Counted from the stretch's first letter, positions 8,351 to 17,801 are shown. The stretch: 64,000 bases of DNA from JBPEWY01 sp965224095 (GCA_965224095.1 OZ245039.1:434001-498000); one strand, 5' to 3'. Made by a program: numbers and translations. The notes: a model not told the origin generated them from the sequence alone.

Positions 8351-9097
8351 TTACGTAAGCATTCCCCCGTCAACATTGAGTACCTGTCCCGTTACGTATG
8401 CCGACAGGTCAGAGCCCAAAAACAGGCAGGCATTGGCAACATCTTCCGGAGTTCCTCCTCGTTTCAACGGAATTGCCTCTCTCCAGCCCTGTACGGTTTT
8501 TTCATCCAGTTTTTCTGTCATTTCAGTTTCAATAAAACCCGGGGCTATGGCATTACAGCGAATATTTCTGGAGCCCAGTTCCAAGGCCACCGATTTGGTA
8601 AATCCTAATATTCCCGCTTTTGAAGCGGCATAATTAGTCTGTCCGGCATTTCCTTTCACCCCAACAACACTACTCATATTAATAATAGAACCACTTCGTT
8701 GTTTCAACATGGTTCGCTGTACTGCTTTTGTCATGTTGAATACCGATTTAAGGTTCACCTCGATTACCTTATCAAAATCGTCTTCCGAGATTCGCATAAG
8801 AAGATTATCCTTGGTAATCCCCGCATTGTTTATCAGGATATCGATAGCACCAAAATCCTCCAATACACGAGCTGCGAGTTCCTGTGATTGTTCAAAATTT
8901 GCGGCATCACTTTTATAGGATTTGGCATGAACTCCCTCTTCGGCTAACTCTTTTTCTAGGGCCAGCGCTGCATCTTCCGATGAGCTATATGTAAAAGCCA
9001 CATTAGCCCCATTTTTTGCAAAAATTTTGGCTATTCCCTTACCTATACCTCTACTCGCGCCAGTAATAATTGCGGTTTTTCCTTCTAGTAATTTCAT
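8351..9097 (-). CDS. fabG: 3-oxoacyl-[ACP] reductase
   Basis: This short-chain dehydrogenase reduces 3-ketoacyl-ACP with NADPH in fatty acid elongation. The glycine motif TGASRGIG is at 12-19, NNAG at about 90-93, and the catalytic tetrad is Asn114, Ser143, Tyr156 and Lys160. SVVGVKGNAGQTNYAASKAG is the usual FabG signature, and the 248-residue length is standard. It is the first gene of a unit with a reductase, a VWA protein and a prohibitin, which is not the usual fab context. Confidence 0.95.
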   Translation of the reverse strand: MKLLEGKTAIITGASRGIGKGIAKIFAKNGANVAFTYSSSEDAALALEKELAEEGVHAKSYKSDAANFEQSQELAARVLEDFGAIDILINNAGITKDNLLMRISEDDFDKVIEVNLKSVFNMTKAVQRTMLKQRSGSIINMSSVVGVKGNAGQTNYAASKAGILGFTKSVALELGSRNIRCNAIAPGFIETEMTEKLDEKTVQGWREAIPLKRGGTPEDVANACLFLGSDLSAYVTGQVLNVDGGMLT

Positions 9098-9134
9098 GAA
9101 ATAAAACTGTTTTCTTTATGTTGATTAGTAAAAC

Positions 9135-9142
9135 CAAATATA
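9135..9142 (-). promoter_or_regulatory. fabG operon -7 box
   Basis: TATATTTG on the minus strand matches TAnnTTTG about 38 nt before the fabG ATG and downstream of the sucD terminator. No good -33 TTTG is found at the preferred distance, so the promoter may be weak or activator-dependent. Confidence 0.5.
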
Positions 9143-9208
9143 CTTCTTTTGAATGAGCTGTAAAACCCAATAAGTTGTGAAGATGCGTTATATTTATCTT
9201 AAAACAAA

Positions 9209-9232
9209 AAAGCCCGCTTTTCAGCAGGCTTT
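9209..9232 (-). terminator. Terminator after sucD
   Basis: On the minus strand AAAGCCTGCT, loop GAAA, AGCGGGCTTT form a 10-bp stem with one wobble, followed by a T-run. It ends the lpx-efp-sucD transcript and separates it from fabG. Confidence 0.85.
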
Positions 9233-9251
9233 CTATATTTAAAGCGACTCC

Positions 9252-10124
9252 TTATCGGAGTACTTCACTTACTTTCTTACCTATCTCGGCCGGTGAATCC
9301 ACAACGTGAATCCCACACTCTCTCATAATTCTTTTCTTGGCCTCAGCCGTATCATCGGCACCTCCCACAATAGCACCTGCATGCCCCATGGTACGTCCTT
9401 TTGGAGCTGTTTCACCGGCAATAAACCCAACTACCGGTTTTTTATTTCCATTTTCTTTCACCCATTTCGCAGCATCTGCTTCCAGCTGCCCTCCTATTTC
9501 TCCAATCATGACCACGCATTCGGTTTCCGGATCGTTCATTAAAAGCTCTACCGCCTCCTTTGTTGTTGTTCCAATAATGGGATCTCCTCCAATTCCAATA
9601 GCCGTGGTGATACCCAAACCTTGTTTAACCACCTGATCAGCTGCTTCGTACGTAAGAGTTCCTGATTTGGAAACAATTCCCACATTCCCTTTCTTAAACA
9701 CAAAGCCGGGCATGATTCCAACCTTTGCCTCTCCCGGAGTGATTACACCGGGGCAGTTAGGGCCCACCAAACGTGCATCCCGATCTTTAATATAAGCATA
9801 GGCTTTAATCATATCGTCAACAGGGATCCCCTCGGTAATTGTAATAATGACTTTAATGCCGGCATCGGCAGCTTCCATAATAGCATCGGCAGCAAAAGCC
9901 GGGGGTACAAAAATAATGGATGTATCGGCATCAACCTGTTCTACTGCTTCTCTAACCGTATTGAAAACGGGTTTACCCAGATGTTCCAGACCGCCTTTTC
10001 CAGGGGTAACACCCCCGACAATCTGCGTTCCGTATTCAATCATCTGTTCAGCATGAAAAGTACCTTCACTTCCTGTGAATCCCTGAACTATTATTTTAGA
10101 ATCCTTATTTACCAGTACACTCAT
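9252..10124 (-). CDS. sucD: Succinyl-CoA synthetase alpha subunit
   Basis: SucD with SucC interconverts succinyl-CoA and succinate with substrate-level phosphorylation in the TCA cycle. The phosphohistidine is His248 in GHAGAIVGG; the CoA-binding region at the N terminus has QGFTGSEGTFH and GGVTPGKGG. I chose the ATG at 10124, giving 290 residues starting MSVLVNKDSK, which matches family starts; the longer frame to 10151 begins with TTG and adds nine unconserved residues. No sucC lies nearby. It follows the second lpxD-like gene by 71 nt and may be read from the same transcript. Confidence 0.96.
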   Translation of the reverse strand: MSVLVNKDSKIIVQGFTGSEGTFHAEQMIEYGTQIVGGVTPGKGGLEHLGKPVFNTVREAVEQVDADTSIIFVPPAFAADAIMEAADAGIKVIITITEGIPVDDMIKAYAYIKDRDARLVGPNCPGVITPGEAKVGIMPGFVFKKGNVGIVSKSGTLTYEAADQVVKQGLGITTAIGIGGDPIIGTTTKEAVELLMNDPETECVVMIGEIGGQLEADAAKWVKENGNKKPVVGFIAGETAPKGRTMGHAGAIVGGADDTAEAKKRIMRECGIHVVDSPAEIGKKVSEVLR

Positions 10125-10195
10125 TTTTTTGTCTTTAATTTGATTGTGCAAAAATAGAATTTCCTTTCTAAAAGCAAACCTATTGTTACCGATTC

Positions 10196-11125
10196 TTAGT
10201 TTATTTTTTTGATAATATCGGGTATTCTGCGAATGCTTGCCAGTTCTCTGTATTTTTTCTTAGCTTCTTCGGCGGGATAACCAAAATATGTGGTGTGTCC
10301 TTCCAAAGATTTACTAATTCCGGATTGAGCCAATATCACCGCTTTAGTCCCAATGGTAATTCCACTGGTCATCCCAACCTGTCCCCAAATGGTCACTTCA
10401 TCTTCTATTACAACGCACCCTGCAATACCTACCTGAGAAGCAATGAGGCATTTTTTTCCAACTACCGTATCATGCCCTATATGCACCTGATTATCAATTT
10501 TACTTCCTTCTCTAACGGTTGTATCTCCCGTAACTCCTCTATCAATTGTACAAAGAGCGCCCAGATCTACATTATCTTCAATAAGTACCCGCCCGCCGGA
10601 AAGCAGTTTATCGAACCCTTCGGGCCTGTTTTTATAATAAAATGCATCACCTCCCAATACGGTCCCCGCATGGATCACTACATTACTGCCAATAACACAA
10701 TGATCGTAAATGCTTACATTACTGTGAATAAGGCAATTCTCTCCTATCTGAACATGGTTCCCGATAAAACATCCGGGTTGAATAATTGTACCCTGGCCAA
10801 TCCGGGCACTCGGCGAAATTTGAGAAGATGCTTTTTCAAAAGGTTTAAAATAACGGGTCAGGACATTAAAGTCTCTAAACGGATCTTCAGAAATCAATAA
10901 GGCTTTACCCTCCGGACATGCTACCTCTTTATTAATAAGAATTACTGTAGCCTTTGAATTTAATGCCTTTTCGTAGTATTTAGGATGATCAACAAAAACG
11001 ATATCGCCGTGTTCTACCACGTGGATCTCATTCATGCCCAATACCTCGAAATTATCATCTCCCACATATTCACAACGTAAAATAGTTGCTATCTGCTTTA
11101 GTGAATGCGGTTGATTGAATTTCAT
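10196..11125 (-). CDS. LpxD-like acyltransferase paralogue
   Basis: The 309-residue protein has the LpxD layout: an N-terminal uridine-binding-like domain (about 1-100) and a left-handed beta-helix of hexapeptide repeats (about 100-260), ending in a helical tail. The catalytic His of LpxD is kept as His218 in DNQVHIGHD. The second conserved His, present in the other LpxD here in GQVGIVGH, is replaced (GQVGMTSG, about 249-255). It is in the lpx operon, 42 nt after efp. It may acylate a different UDP-sugar or act in lipid A variation; true lpxD is at 13931. Confidence 0.8.
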   Translation of the reverse strand: MKFNQPHSLKQIATILRCEYVGDDNFEVLGMNEIHVVEHGDIVFVDHPKYYEKALNSKATVILINKEVACPEGKALLISEDPFRDFNVLTRYFKPFEKASSQISPSARIGQGTIIQPGCFIGNHVQIGENCLIHSNVSIYDHCVIGSNVVIHAGTVLGGDAFYYKNRPEGFDKLLSGGRVLIEDNVDLGALCTIDRGVTGDTTVREGSKIDNQVHIGHDTVVGKKCLIASQVGIAGCVVIEDEVTIWGQVGMTSGITIGTKAVILAQSGISKSLEGHTTYFGYPAEEAKKKYRELASIRRIPDIIKKIN

Positions 11126-11167
11126 TAACTAATTAGTTTATAATTATTTACACACTATTCGTTAAAG

Positions 11168-11734
11168 TTATATTTTAACTCTTTCCATATACGTTCCCTT
11201 CTCAGTTTCCACTTTTATTTTATCTCCTTCATTAATAAAGAGCGGAACATTTACGGTGGCACCTGTTTCTACCGTAGCAGGTTTAGTAGCATTGGTAGCC
11301 GTATTTCCTTTAACACCGGGCTCGGTATGTGTAACTTCAAGAATCACACTAGCGGGCATTTCCACCGATAACGGCATACTATCCTCGGTATTAAACATGA
11401 TGGTAACCACCTCTCCTTCCTTCATAAGATCAGGAGCGTCTAGAGTATCTTTTTGCAGTGTAATCTGGTTATAATCATCGGTATTCATAAAATGATAGGT
11501 GTCTCCTTCCGCATAAAGATATTGGTACGATCTGGTCTCCACGCGAACATCTTCTATTTTATGTCCAGCCGAGAACGTATTATCCAGTACCTTACCAGTA
11601 GTCAAACTCTTTAGTTTGGTTCTCACAAAAGCGGGTCCTTTACCCGGTTTTACATGTAAAAACTCTACTATTTTGTATATATCATTGTTGTATTTAATAC
11701 ACAATCCTTTTCTAATATCTGAAGTTGTTGCCAT
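11168..11734 (-). CDS. efp: Translation elongation factor P
   Basis: EF-P enters the ribosomal E site and relieves stalling at polyproline. The 188-residue protein has the three beta-barrel layout, with the loop PGKGPAF placing Lys32 at the tip where EF-P is modified in many bacteria. The C-terminal region GDKIKVETEKGTYMERV is the family signature. It sits between lpxA (6 nt upstream) and the lpxD-like gene. No EpmA/EpmB-type modification enzyme is in the window. Confidence 0.96.
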   Translation of the reverse strand: MATTSDIRKGLCIKYNNDIYKIVEFLHVKPGKGPAFVRTKLKSLTTGKVLDNTFSAGHKIEDVRVETRSYQYLYAEGDTYHFMNTDDYNQITLQKDTLDAPDLMKEGEVVTIMFNTEDSMPLSVEMPASVILEVTHTEPGVKGNTATNATKPATVETGATVNVPLFINEGDKIKVETEKGTYMERVKI

Positions 11735-11740
11735 AAAAAT

Positions 11741-12526
11741 TTAATTGTTACTGAAATATCCTTTCATAATACCACGCTGAGAATCTCTTATAAACTGAAG
11801 GATTTCATCTCTTTCAGGAGTAGCTTCCATTTCGGCTTCTATAATCTCCATTGCCTGACTATTATTATAATTCTTTTGATATAATATTCTGTAAATATTC
11901 TGAACTTCCCTGATTTTGCCCGAATCAAAACCCCGTCTTCTTAAGCCTACCGAATTAATTCCCACATAAGAAAGCGGTTCCCTGGCAGCTTTTACAAAGG
12001 GAGGCACATCTTTACGGACCAAAGATCCTCCGGTAACGAAGGCATGATTCCCTATGGAACAAAATTGATGTACGGCCGTCATTCCGGCAAGAACAACATA
12101 GTCTCCAACCGAAATATGTCCGGCCAGCGTGCTGTTGTTTGAAAAAATACAATGATTCCCAACAACGCAGTCATGTGCAATGTGGCAGTAGGCCATTATC
12201 AAACAATCATTACCTATTACCGTTTTCATACGGTCTGCCGTACCTTTATTAATGGTCACGCATTCTCTTATGGTTACATTATTCCCAATTTCGGCAATGG
12301 TATCTTCTCCCTGGTATTTTAAATCCTGGGGAGGGGCTGATATAACAGCACCGGGAAATATATTGCAATTCTTACCGATTCTGGCACCTTCCATAATGGT
12401 TACATTAGAACCAATCCAGGTTCCTTCGCCGATAACCACATTGTTATGAATTGTTGTAAAGGGCTCTATAACTACATTTTTAGCTATTTTGGCTCCGGGA
12501 TGTACATATGCTAAGGGTTGATTCAT
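11741..12526 (-). CDS. lpxA: UDP-N-acetylglucosamine acyltransferase
   Basis: LpxA transfers a 3-hydroxyacyl chain from ACP to UDP-GlcNAc, the first step of lipid A synthesis in the cytoplasm. The 261-residue protein is a left-handed beta-helix of hexapeptide repeats with a C-terminal helical domain; the catalytic His118 is in CHIAHDC. Its start overlaps the lpxC/fabZ stop by 4 nt (ATGA). Gene order and length are standard for Bacteroidota. Confidence 0.96.
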   Translation of the reverse strand: MNQPLAYVHPGAKIAKNVVIEPFTTIHNNVVIGEGTWIGSNVTIMEGARIGKNCNIFPGAVISAPPQDLKYQGEDTIAEIGNNVTIRECVTINKGTADRMKTVIGNDCLIMAYCHIAHDCVVGNHCIFSNNSTLAGHISVGDYVVLAGMTAVHQFCSIGNHAFVTGGSLVRKDVPPFVKAAREPLSYVGINSVGLRRRGFDSGKIREVQNIYRILYQKNYNNSQAMEIIEAEMEATPERDEILQFIRDSQRGIMKGYFSNN

Positions 12527-13938
12527 TTCTTTTCGGTATCTTTTGTTTTAACAATTTGAGCCATTAGCTCGGCCTCGGTTACCAGTTTGCCATTGGCATA
12601 AGCATATCCCTGCATATGGCAAATTCCCCGTCGAATAGGAGATAAAAGTTCCAGTTTAAAAACAAGTGTATCACCGGGTAATACCTGGTGCTTAAACCGA
12701 ACATTGTTTATCTTCATAAAATACGTAAGGTAATTTTCCGGGTCCGGAACAGAGCTAAGTACCAGTATTCCACCTGTCTGAGCCATGGCCTCTACCTGTA
12801 ATACCCCAGGCATAACAGGCGCTCCCGGAAAATGGCCCACAAAAAACGGCTCGTTCATTGTAACATTCTTAATCCCCACAACATGGGTGTCGGTAAGCTC
12901 TATTATCTTATCCACCAATAAAAAAGGAGGACGATGCGGTAACATATTCATTATTTGAGCCACATCCATTAAAGGAGGCTGGTATAAATCGAACGTCGGA
13001 ACATTATTCCTTTTTTCTATTTTGATAAGTTTCGACAGCTTTTTGGCAAATTGTGTATTCACATAATGTCCGGGTTTATTGGCAATTACCTTACCCCGAA
13101 TCCTAATACCTATTAATGCCAAATCGCCAATAACATCCAAAAGCTTATGCCGGGCTGCTTCGTTTGGATGATGTAATGTTAAATTGTCCAGTATTCCATT
13201 TGGTTTTACCGAAATGGAATCTTTTTTAAAGGCCACTTTAAGGCGTTCCATTGTTTCCGGGGATAATTCTTTATCCACATAAACGATGGCGTTGTTAAGA
13301 TCTCCTCCCTTTATCAATCCGTTTTCCAGAAGCATTTCCAGTTCATGTAAGAAGCTAAACGTTCTTGAATCGGCTATTTCTTCTACAAAATCGGATAAGT
13401 GTTTAAGCGTAGCATTCTGCGTACCTAAAACTTTAGTGCCAAAATCAACCATCGTGGTTACCTGATACTCATCGGAGGGGATTACCGTAATTTCACTACC
13501 GGTGGCTTCATCGATATACGAAATCACTTCTTTTACCACATATTCCTCCCGAACAGCGTCCTGCTCCATGATACCGGCTTGCTGCAAGGCTTCAACAAAG
13601 TACTTAGACGAACCATCCATAATGGGGGGCTCCGAAGCATCCATTTCTATTAATACATTGTCAATTTCCAGGCCTACCAAAGCTGCGAGGACATGTTCGG
13701 ACGTTTGAATTTTAACTCCCTTTTTTTCGAGATTCGTTCCCCGTTGTGTGTTCACTACATAATTTGCATCGGCCTCGATGATGGGATGCCCCTCCAAATC
13801 AATTCTTTTAAAGGCATAGCCGTGATTTTCAGGAGCGGGTTTGAAGGTCATTTCTACTTCCTTTCCCGTGTGTAATCCAACTCCTTTAAGTGTAACCTCT
13901 TTGGCAATAGTGCGCTGCTTTACCACAGTATCACTCAT
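12523..13938 (-). CDS. lpxC/fabZ: Fused UDP-3-O-acyl-GlcNAc deacetylase / 3-hydroxyacyl-ACP dehydratase
   Basis: The 471-residue protein joins LpxC (about 1-305), the zinc deacetylase committing lipid A synthesis, to FabZ (about 320-465), the dehydratase of fatty acid elongation. LpxC zinc and catalytic residues are His82 in SEHVLAAL, His264 and Asp268 in AARHKLLD, and His291. FabZ residues are His369 in GHFPGAP and Glu383 in VEAMAQ. The fusion is typical of Bacteroidota and channels or balances 3-hydroxyacyl-ACP use. It overlaps lpxD by 8 nt and lpxA by 4 nt. Confidence 0.97.
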   Translation of the reverse strand: MSDTVVKQRTIAKEVTLKGVGLHTGKEVEMTFKPAPENHGYAFKRIDLEGHPIIEADANYVVNTQRGTNLEKKGVKIQTSEHVLAALVGLEIDNVLIEMDASEPPIMDGSSKYFVEALQQAGIMEQDAVREEYVVKEVISYIDEATGSEITVIPSDEYQVTTMVDFGTKVLGTQNATLKHLSDFVEEIADSRTFSFLHELEMLLENGLIKGGDLNNAIVYVDKELSPETMERLKVAFKKDSISVKPNGILDNLTLHHPNEAARHKLLDVIGDLALIGIRIRGKVIANKPGHYVNTQFAKKLSKLIKIEKRNNVPTFDLYQPPLMDVAQIMNMLPHRPPFLLVDKIIELTDTHVVGIKNVTMNEPFFVGHFPGAPVMPGVLQVEAMAQTGGILVLSSVPDPENYLTYFMKINNVRFKHQVLPGDTLVFKLELLSPIRRGICHMQGYAYANGKLVTEAELMAQIVKTKDTEKK

Positions 13939-14956
13939 TGTTTACTTTTTTATCTAATTTGTGAATTGTTTTTGCCAAATCCGGCAGGTTTTTGAAATGA
14001 ACATACGATTTATTGTAATCGCCATAATTCAATGCGGGCGAACCCTGAAGTACTTCATCGTCTTTTACATTCCGACCAATACCACTCTGAGCCTGTATTT
14101 TAACCCGGTCTCCGATGGTAATATGGCCCACAATCCCCACTTGCCCGCCAATCATGCAATTTTTTCCAATTTTGGTAGAACCGGCTATCCCGGTCTGGGC
14201 TGCAATTACCGTATGTTCTCCTATTTCAACATTATGTGCAATTTGGATCTGATTATCCAGTTTTACACCTTTGCGTATAATGGTCGATCCAAGCGTAGCT
14301 CTGTCAATTGTGGTCCCTGCACCTATATCAACATAATCTTCCAAAATCACATTCCCGGTTTGCGGCACCTTGGAATATTCACCATTTTCATTGGGAGCAA
14401 AACCAAAACCATCAGCTCCTATTACCGCTCCGCTGTGAATTACACAATAATTGCCAATTTGTGATTCCGAATAAATTTTTGCACCCGAGAAGATCACCAC
14501 ATCATTTCCCACGGTAACATTATCGCCTATATAAGCATTCGGATATATTTTAACATTATCTCCAATGCTTACATTGTTTCCTATATAGGTAAATGCTCCT
14601 ATATAGCAATTGTCTCCATAAGAAACCGTATCGGAGATATAACTGGGTTGCTCAATCCCCGATTTATTCATTTTTACCTGATTATAGTACTCCAGCAGTT
14701 TTGAAAAAGACTTATAAGCATCCTCTACCTTAATCAATGTTGTGGAAAGGTCTTCATCAGACTCAAAATCTTTATTTACTATGGTAATAGAAGCCTTGGT
14801 ACTATAAATGTAGGGTTTGTATTTAGGATTTGCCAAAAAAGTAAGGGAACCTTCATTTCCTTCTTCTATTTTAGCCAGCCTGAATACTTCAACATCAGGA
14901 TCTCCAACAATATCTCCTTCTAAAAGGCCTGCTATTTGACTTGCCGTAAATTTCAT
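13931..14956 (-). CDS. lpxD: UDP-3-O-(3-hydroxyacyl)glucosamine N-acyltransferase
   Basis: LpxD adds the second 3-hydroxyacyl chain in lipid A synthesis. The 341-residue protein has an N-terminal uridine-binding domain with LTFLANPKY near 38-46, a beta-helix of hexapeptide repeats, and a C-terminal helix with KTIHKLDKKV. Both expected active-site histidines are present: His241 in QIAHNVEIG and His278 in GQVGIVGH. It overlaps lpxC/fabZ by 8 nt and lies 31 nt after the HD hydrolase gene. Confidence 0.95.
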   Translation of the reverse strand: MKFTASQIAGLLEGDIVGDPDVEVFRLAKIEEGNEGSLTFLANPKYKPYIYSTKASITIVNKDFESDEDLSTTLIKVEDAYKSFSKLLEYYNQVKMNKSGIEQPSYISDTVSYGDNCYIGAFTYIGNNVSIGDNVKIYPNAYIGDNVTVGNDVVIFSGAKIYSESQIGNYCVIHSGAVIGADGFGFAPNENGEYSKVPQTGNVILEDYVDIGAGTTIDRATLGSTIIRKGVKLDNQIQIAHNVEIGEHTVIAAQTGIAGSTKIGKNCMIGGQVGIVGHITIGDRVKIQAQSGIGRNVKDDEVLQGSPALNYGDYNKSYVHFKNLPDLAKTIHKLDKKVNNE

Positions 14957-14987
14957 TCTCGCAAAAGTAACAAAAAACTCTTAATTG

Positions 14988-16211
14988 TCAGGTTTTAGGA
15001 TAACAGAGAAAATATTTGACAACGGGTTTTGAAAGTGCTTTAATATGAAATTGATCGGAAGCTTTTGCCACATCCACCACACTGCCTTTAGGTGTAAGAA
15101 TACGAATATTTTGTTTGTCGGTGCGATAGGCCTGATTAGAAACACTTCCCGAAAACACAAAATAATCAACTTCGTTATCGCTAATATTAAATTGTGTTCT
15201 TACTTCTTCCTTCAATCGGTTTAACCGTTTTTTGCCAACCGGCTTTTTCTTAACCTTAACTTTCAGCAGGTCACGATTCAAAATCATGGTACACAATCTC
15301 GACAAAATGAAATCTTCATCGTATTGCCAGGTCTTCATTGCTGCCATGACATCCACATCGTCCAGCGTTGAAAAACGTTCCAGAATATCTTCTGTGAAAT
15401 TATCCCGTGTAATTCGGTGTTTCAGGAAAAAATGGAGCGGATTATCGGTATGGAGCATTTCTCTTTTTTCCGATAGCTCTTTCGCTCGTTTTAAAACCCG
15501 GATCAACAATTGTTCGGCAACCAGGCTGGTTTTGTGAAGATATACCTGCCAATACATCAAACGCCTTCCCACCAAAAATTTTTCTACCGAATAAATACCT
15601 TTTTCTTCCACCACCAAATGATCGTCTACCACATGCAACATAGCGATCAGTCGTTCTGCATTGATATTCCCTTCAAACACGCCGGAAAAAAAACTATCTC
15701 TCTTAAGGTAATCCAACCGATCCATGTCTAACTGGCCGGAGACTAATTGGTGCATAAATTTACGCGGATAGGTACCGTTGAATATCTGAATAGCCAGTGT
15801 TAAACTTCCGTTAAATTCACGGTTCAATCGCTCCATAAAAAACAGCGATATCTGTTCGTGATGAACTCCGTTTACAATACTGTTTTCCATAGCATGCGAA
15901 AAGGGTCCGTGTCCGATATCGTGAAGCAGGATGGCTGCTAGCAGCCCCTTTTCTTCATCTTCCGAGATAGCAACTCCTTTATAACGAAGCACTTGAATTG
16001 CTTTGGTCATTAAATGCATGCTTCCCAGTGCGTGATGAAAGCGGGTATGGTGCGCTCCGGGGTAAACCAGATATGAAAGTCCCATTTGGGAAATTCTGCG
16101 TAAACGTTGAAAATATCTGTGATTAATTAATGCAAAAATCTGTTCGTTCGGTATGGTAATAAATCCGTAAATTGGATCGTTAAATACTTTAAGTTTGTTT
16201 GATTTTTTCAA
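14988..16211 (-). CDS. HD-domain phosphohydrolase
   Basis: The 407-residue protein is an HD-superfamily hydrolase of the dNTPase/SAMHD1-like type. The metal motif is H...HD...D: HHTRFHH near 54-60 and LLHDIGHGPFSH with His97-Asp98 and His101. It likely acts on a nucleotide in the cytoplasm. No ATG exists at the N terminus; the frame opens at a TTG (16211) giving MKKSNKLKVFNDPIYGF, and an in-frame TAA lies shortly upstream. A -7 box at 16240-16233 would start RNA about 15 nt before this TTG, which supports it. It heads the lpx operon and is divergent from porX. Confidence 0.85.
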   Translation of the reverse strand: MKKSNKLKVFNDPIYGFITIPNEQIFALINHRYFQRLRRISQMGLSYLVYPGAHHTRFHHALGSMHLMTKAIQVLRYKGVAISEDEEKGLLAAILLHDIGHGPFSHAMENSIVNGVHHEQISLFFMERLNREFNGSLTLAIQIFNGTYPRKFMHQLVSGQLDMDRLDYLKRDSFFSGVFEGNINAERLIAMLHVVDDHLVVEEKGIYSVEKFLVGRRLMYWQVYLHKTSLVAEQLLIRVLKRAKELSEKREMLHTDNPLHFFLKHRITRDNFTEDILERFSTLDDVDVMAAMKTWQYDEDFILSRLCTMILNRDLLKVKVKKKPVGKKRLNRLKEEVRTQFNISDNEVDYFVFSGSVSNQAYRTDKQNIRILTPKGSVVDVAKASDQFHIKALSKPVVKYFLCYPKT

Positions 16212-16232
16212 ACCGCGACGAATTTAGTAGCG

Positions 16233-16240
16233 CAAATATA
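16233..16240 (-). promoter_or_regulatory. -7 box of the HD hydrolase/lpx operon
   Basis: TATATTTG on the minus strand fits TAnnTTTG and lies 22 nt before the TTG start at 16211. It also sits just before the porX ATG on the other strand, so the two divergent units nearly abut. Confidence 0.6.
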
Positions 16241-16245
16241 CGTAT

Positions 16246-17793
16246 ATGAATGATATAAAGATACTTTGGGTAGATGATGAAATAGACTTACTCAAACCAC
16301 ATATTCTTTTTTTAGAACAAAAAAACTATCAGGTAGTTACTGCCCAAAGCGGCATGGAAGCGCTTGAGGAAATTGAAAGAGATATTTTTGATATTGTTTT
16401 TTTGGATGAAAATATGCCCGGACTTACCGGACTGGAAACCCTTAGTGAAATAAAGGCCAAGGTACCCGGATTACCGGTTGTAATGATCACAAAGAGTGAA
16501 GAAGAATACATCATGGAAGAAGCAATCGGTTCGAAAATTGCAGATTACCTCATCAAACCGGTGAACCCCAATCAGATTCTGTTATCGCTCAAGAAAAATC
16601 TGGATCATTCCAGGCTGGTATCTCAAAAAACCACTTCCAACTACCAGCAGGAATTTCGTAAAATAGCTATGGAACTGGCCATGGTAAATTCGTTTGAAGA
16701 CTGGGCCGAGCTATACAAAAAACTCATGTACTGGGAATTGGAACTGGAAGAGATAGAAGATATAGGACTCCTGGAAATTCTGGAGTCTCAAAAGGTGGAG
16801 GCCAATATCCAGTTCGGTAAGTTTATTGAGAAAAAGTATAAAGACTGGTTTAACGGCGATAGTGCTCCTATATTATCGCATACATTGTTTAGAGAGCTGG
16901 TAGTTCCTGAATTGCAAACCAAACAACCCGTACTCTTTGTGGTTATCGACAACCTCCGTTATGATCAGTGGATGTCTTTTGAAGGTATCCTGGCCTCCCA
17001 TTACAAAAAAGTACGGGAAACCGCATATTACAGTATCCTGCCTACGGCCACCCAATATGCCAGGAATGCCATATTTTCGGGATTAACTCCTGCCGATATG
17101 GAAAAATTACATCCCAAACTGTGGAAAAACGATATCGATGAGGGAGGTAAGAATTTATTTGAAAACGATTTTCTGAAAGAACAAATTCGCCGCCTCGGAT
17201 TAGATATTTCCTGGCAGTATCACAAAATATCCAGCCTGAAAGCCGGAAAAAAATTGGCGGAAAATTTTCGTTCCCATAAGGATCTTGATATGGTTGCCGT
17301 GGTCTATAATTTCGTGGATATGCTCTCGCATTCCAAAACCGAAATGGAAGTAGTAAAAGAATTGGCTTCCAACGATAAGGCTTATCGATCTTTAACACAG
17401 AGTTGGTTTAAGAACTCTCCGCTTCTGGAAATTATTCAACAGGCACATGCACTTGGTTTCAAATTAATTCTCACTACCGATCACGGTACTATTAATGTAA
17501 AAAACCCCTCCAAGGTAATCGGAGACAGAGACACCAGCTTAAACCTCCGGTACAAAACGGGAAAAAGTCTTTCTTTTGAAGATAAAGAAGTAGTTCATGT
17601 AAAGAACCCGAAAGATGTAGGGCTGCCCACCATCAATATGAGCAGTTCTTTTATTTTTGCCAAAAGCGATCTGTTTTTTGCCTATCCCAATAATTATAAC
17701 CACTATGTGAGTTACTACCGAAATACCTTCCAGCACGGTGGCGTTTCACTTCAGGAAATGATTGTTCCCTTTGTGGTGCTGGAACCTCGTTAA
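16246..17793 (+). CDS. porX: PorX-type response regulator with PglZ domain
   Basis: PorX is the response regulator that controls type IX secretion genes in Bacteroidota. The 515-residue protein has a receiver domain (about 1-120) with phosphoacceptor Asp54 in FLDENMPG and Lys104 in LIKP, a helical linker (about 125-205), and a PglZ/alkaline-phosphatase-like domain (about 210-510). The latter shows metal-site motifs VIDNLRYDQW (Asp235, Asp240), PTATQYARN (about 266-274) and TTDHG. It has no DNA-binding domain. In studied species it partners the kinase PorY and acts with an ECF sigma factor; neither is in this window. tsaE follows after 8 nt. Confidence 0.92.
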   Translation: MNDIKILWVDDEIDLLKPHILFLEQKNYQVVTAQSGMEALEEIERDIFDIVFLDENMPGLTGLETLSEIKAKVPGLPVVMITKSEEEYIMEEAIGSKIADYLIKPVNPNQILLSLKKNLDHSRLVSQKTTSNYQQEFRKIAMELAMVNSFEDWAELYKKLMYWELELEEIEDIGLLEILESQKVEANIQFGKFIEKKYKDWFNGDSAPILSHTLFRELVVPELQTKQPVLFVVIDNLRYDQWMSFEGILASHYKKVRETAYYSILPTATQYARNAIFSGLTPADMEKLHPKLWKNDIDEGGKNLFENDFLKEQIRRLGLDISWQYHKISSLKAGKKLAENFRSHKDLDMVAVVYNFVDMLSHSKTEMEVVKELASNDKAYRSLTQSWFKNSPLLEIIQQAHALGFKLILTTDHGTINVKNPSKVIGDRDTSLNLRYKTGKSLSFEDKEVVHVKNPKDVGLPTINMSSSFIFAKSDLFFAYPNNYNHYVSYYRNTFQHGGVSLQEMIVPFVVLEPR

Positions 17794-17801
17794 GTATTGC
17801 T

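Noticed and set aside
9252..10151. Longer sucD with nine extra N-terminal residues from TTG
   Set aside because: The ATG at 10124 matches the family start and the extension is unconserved.
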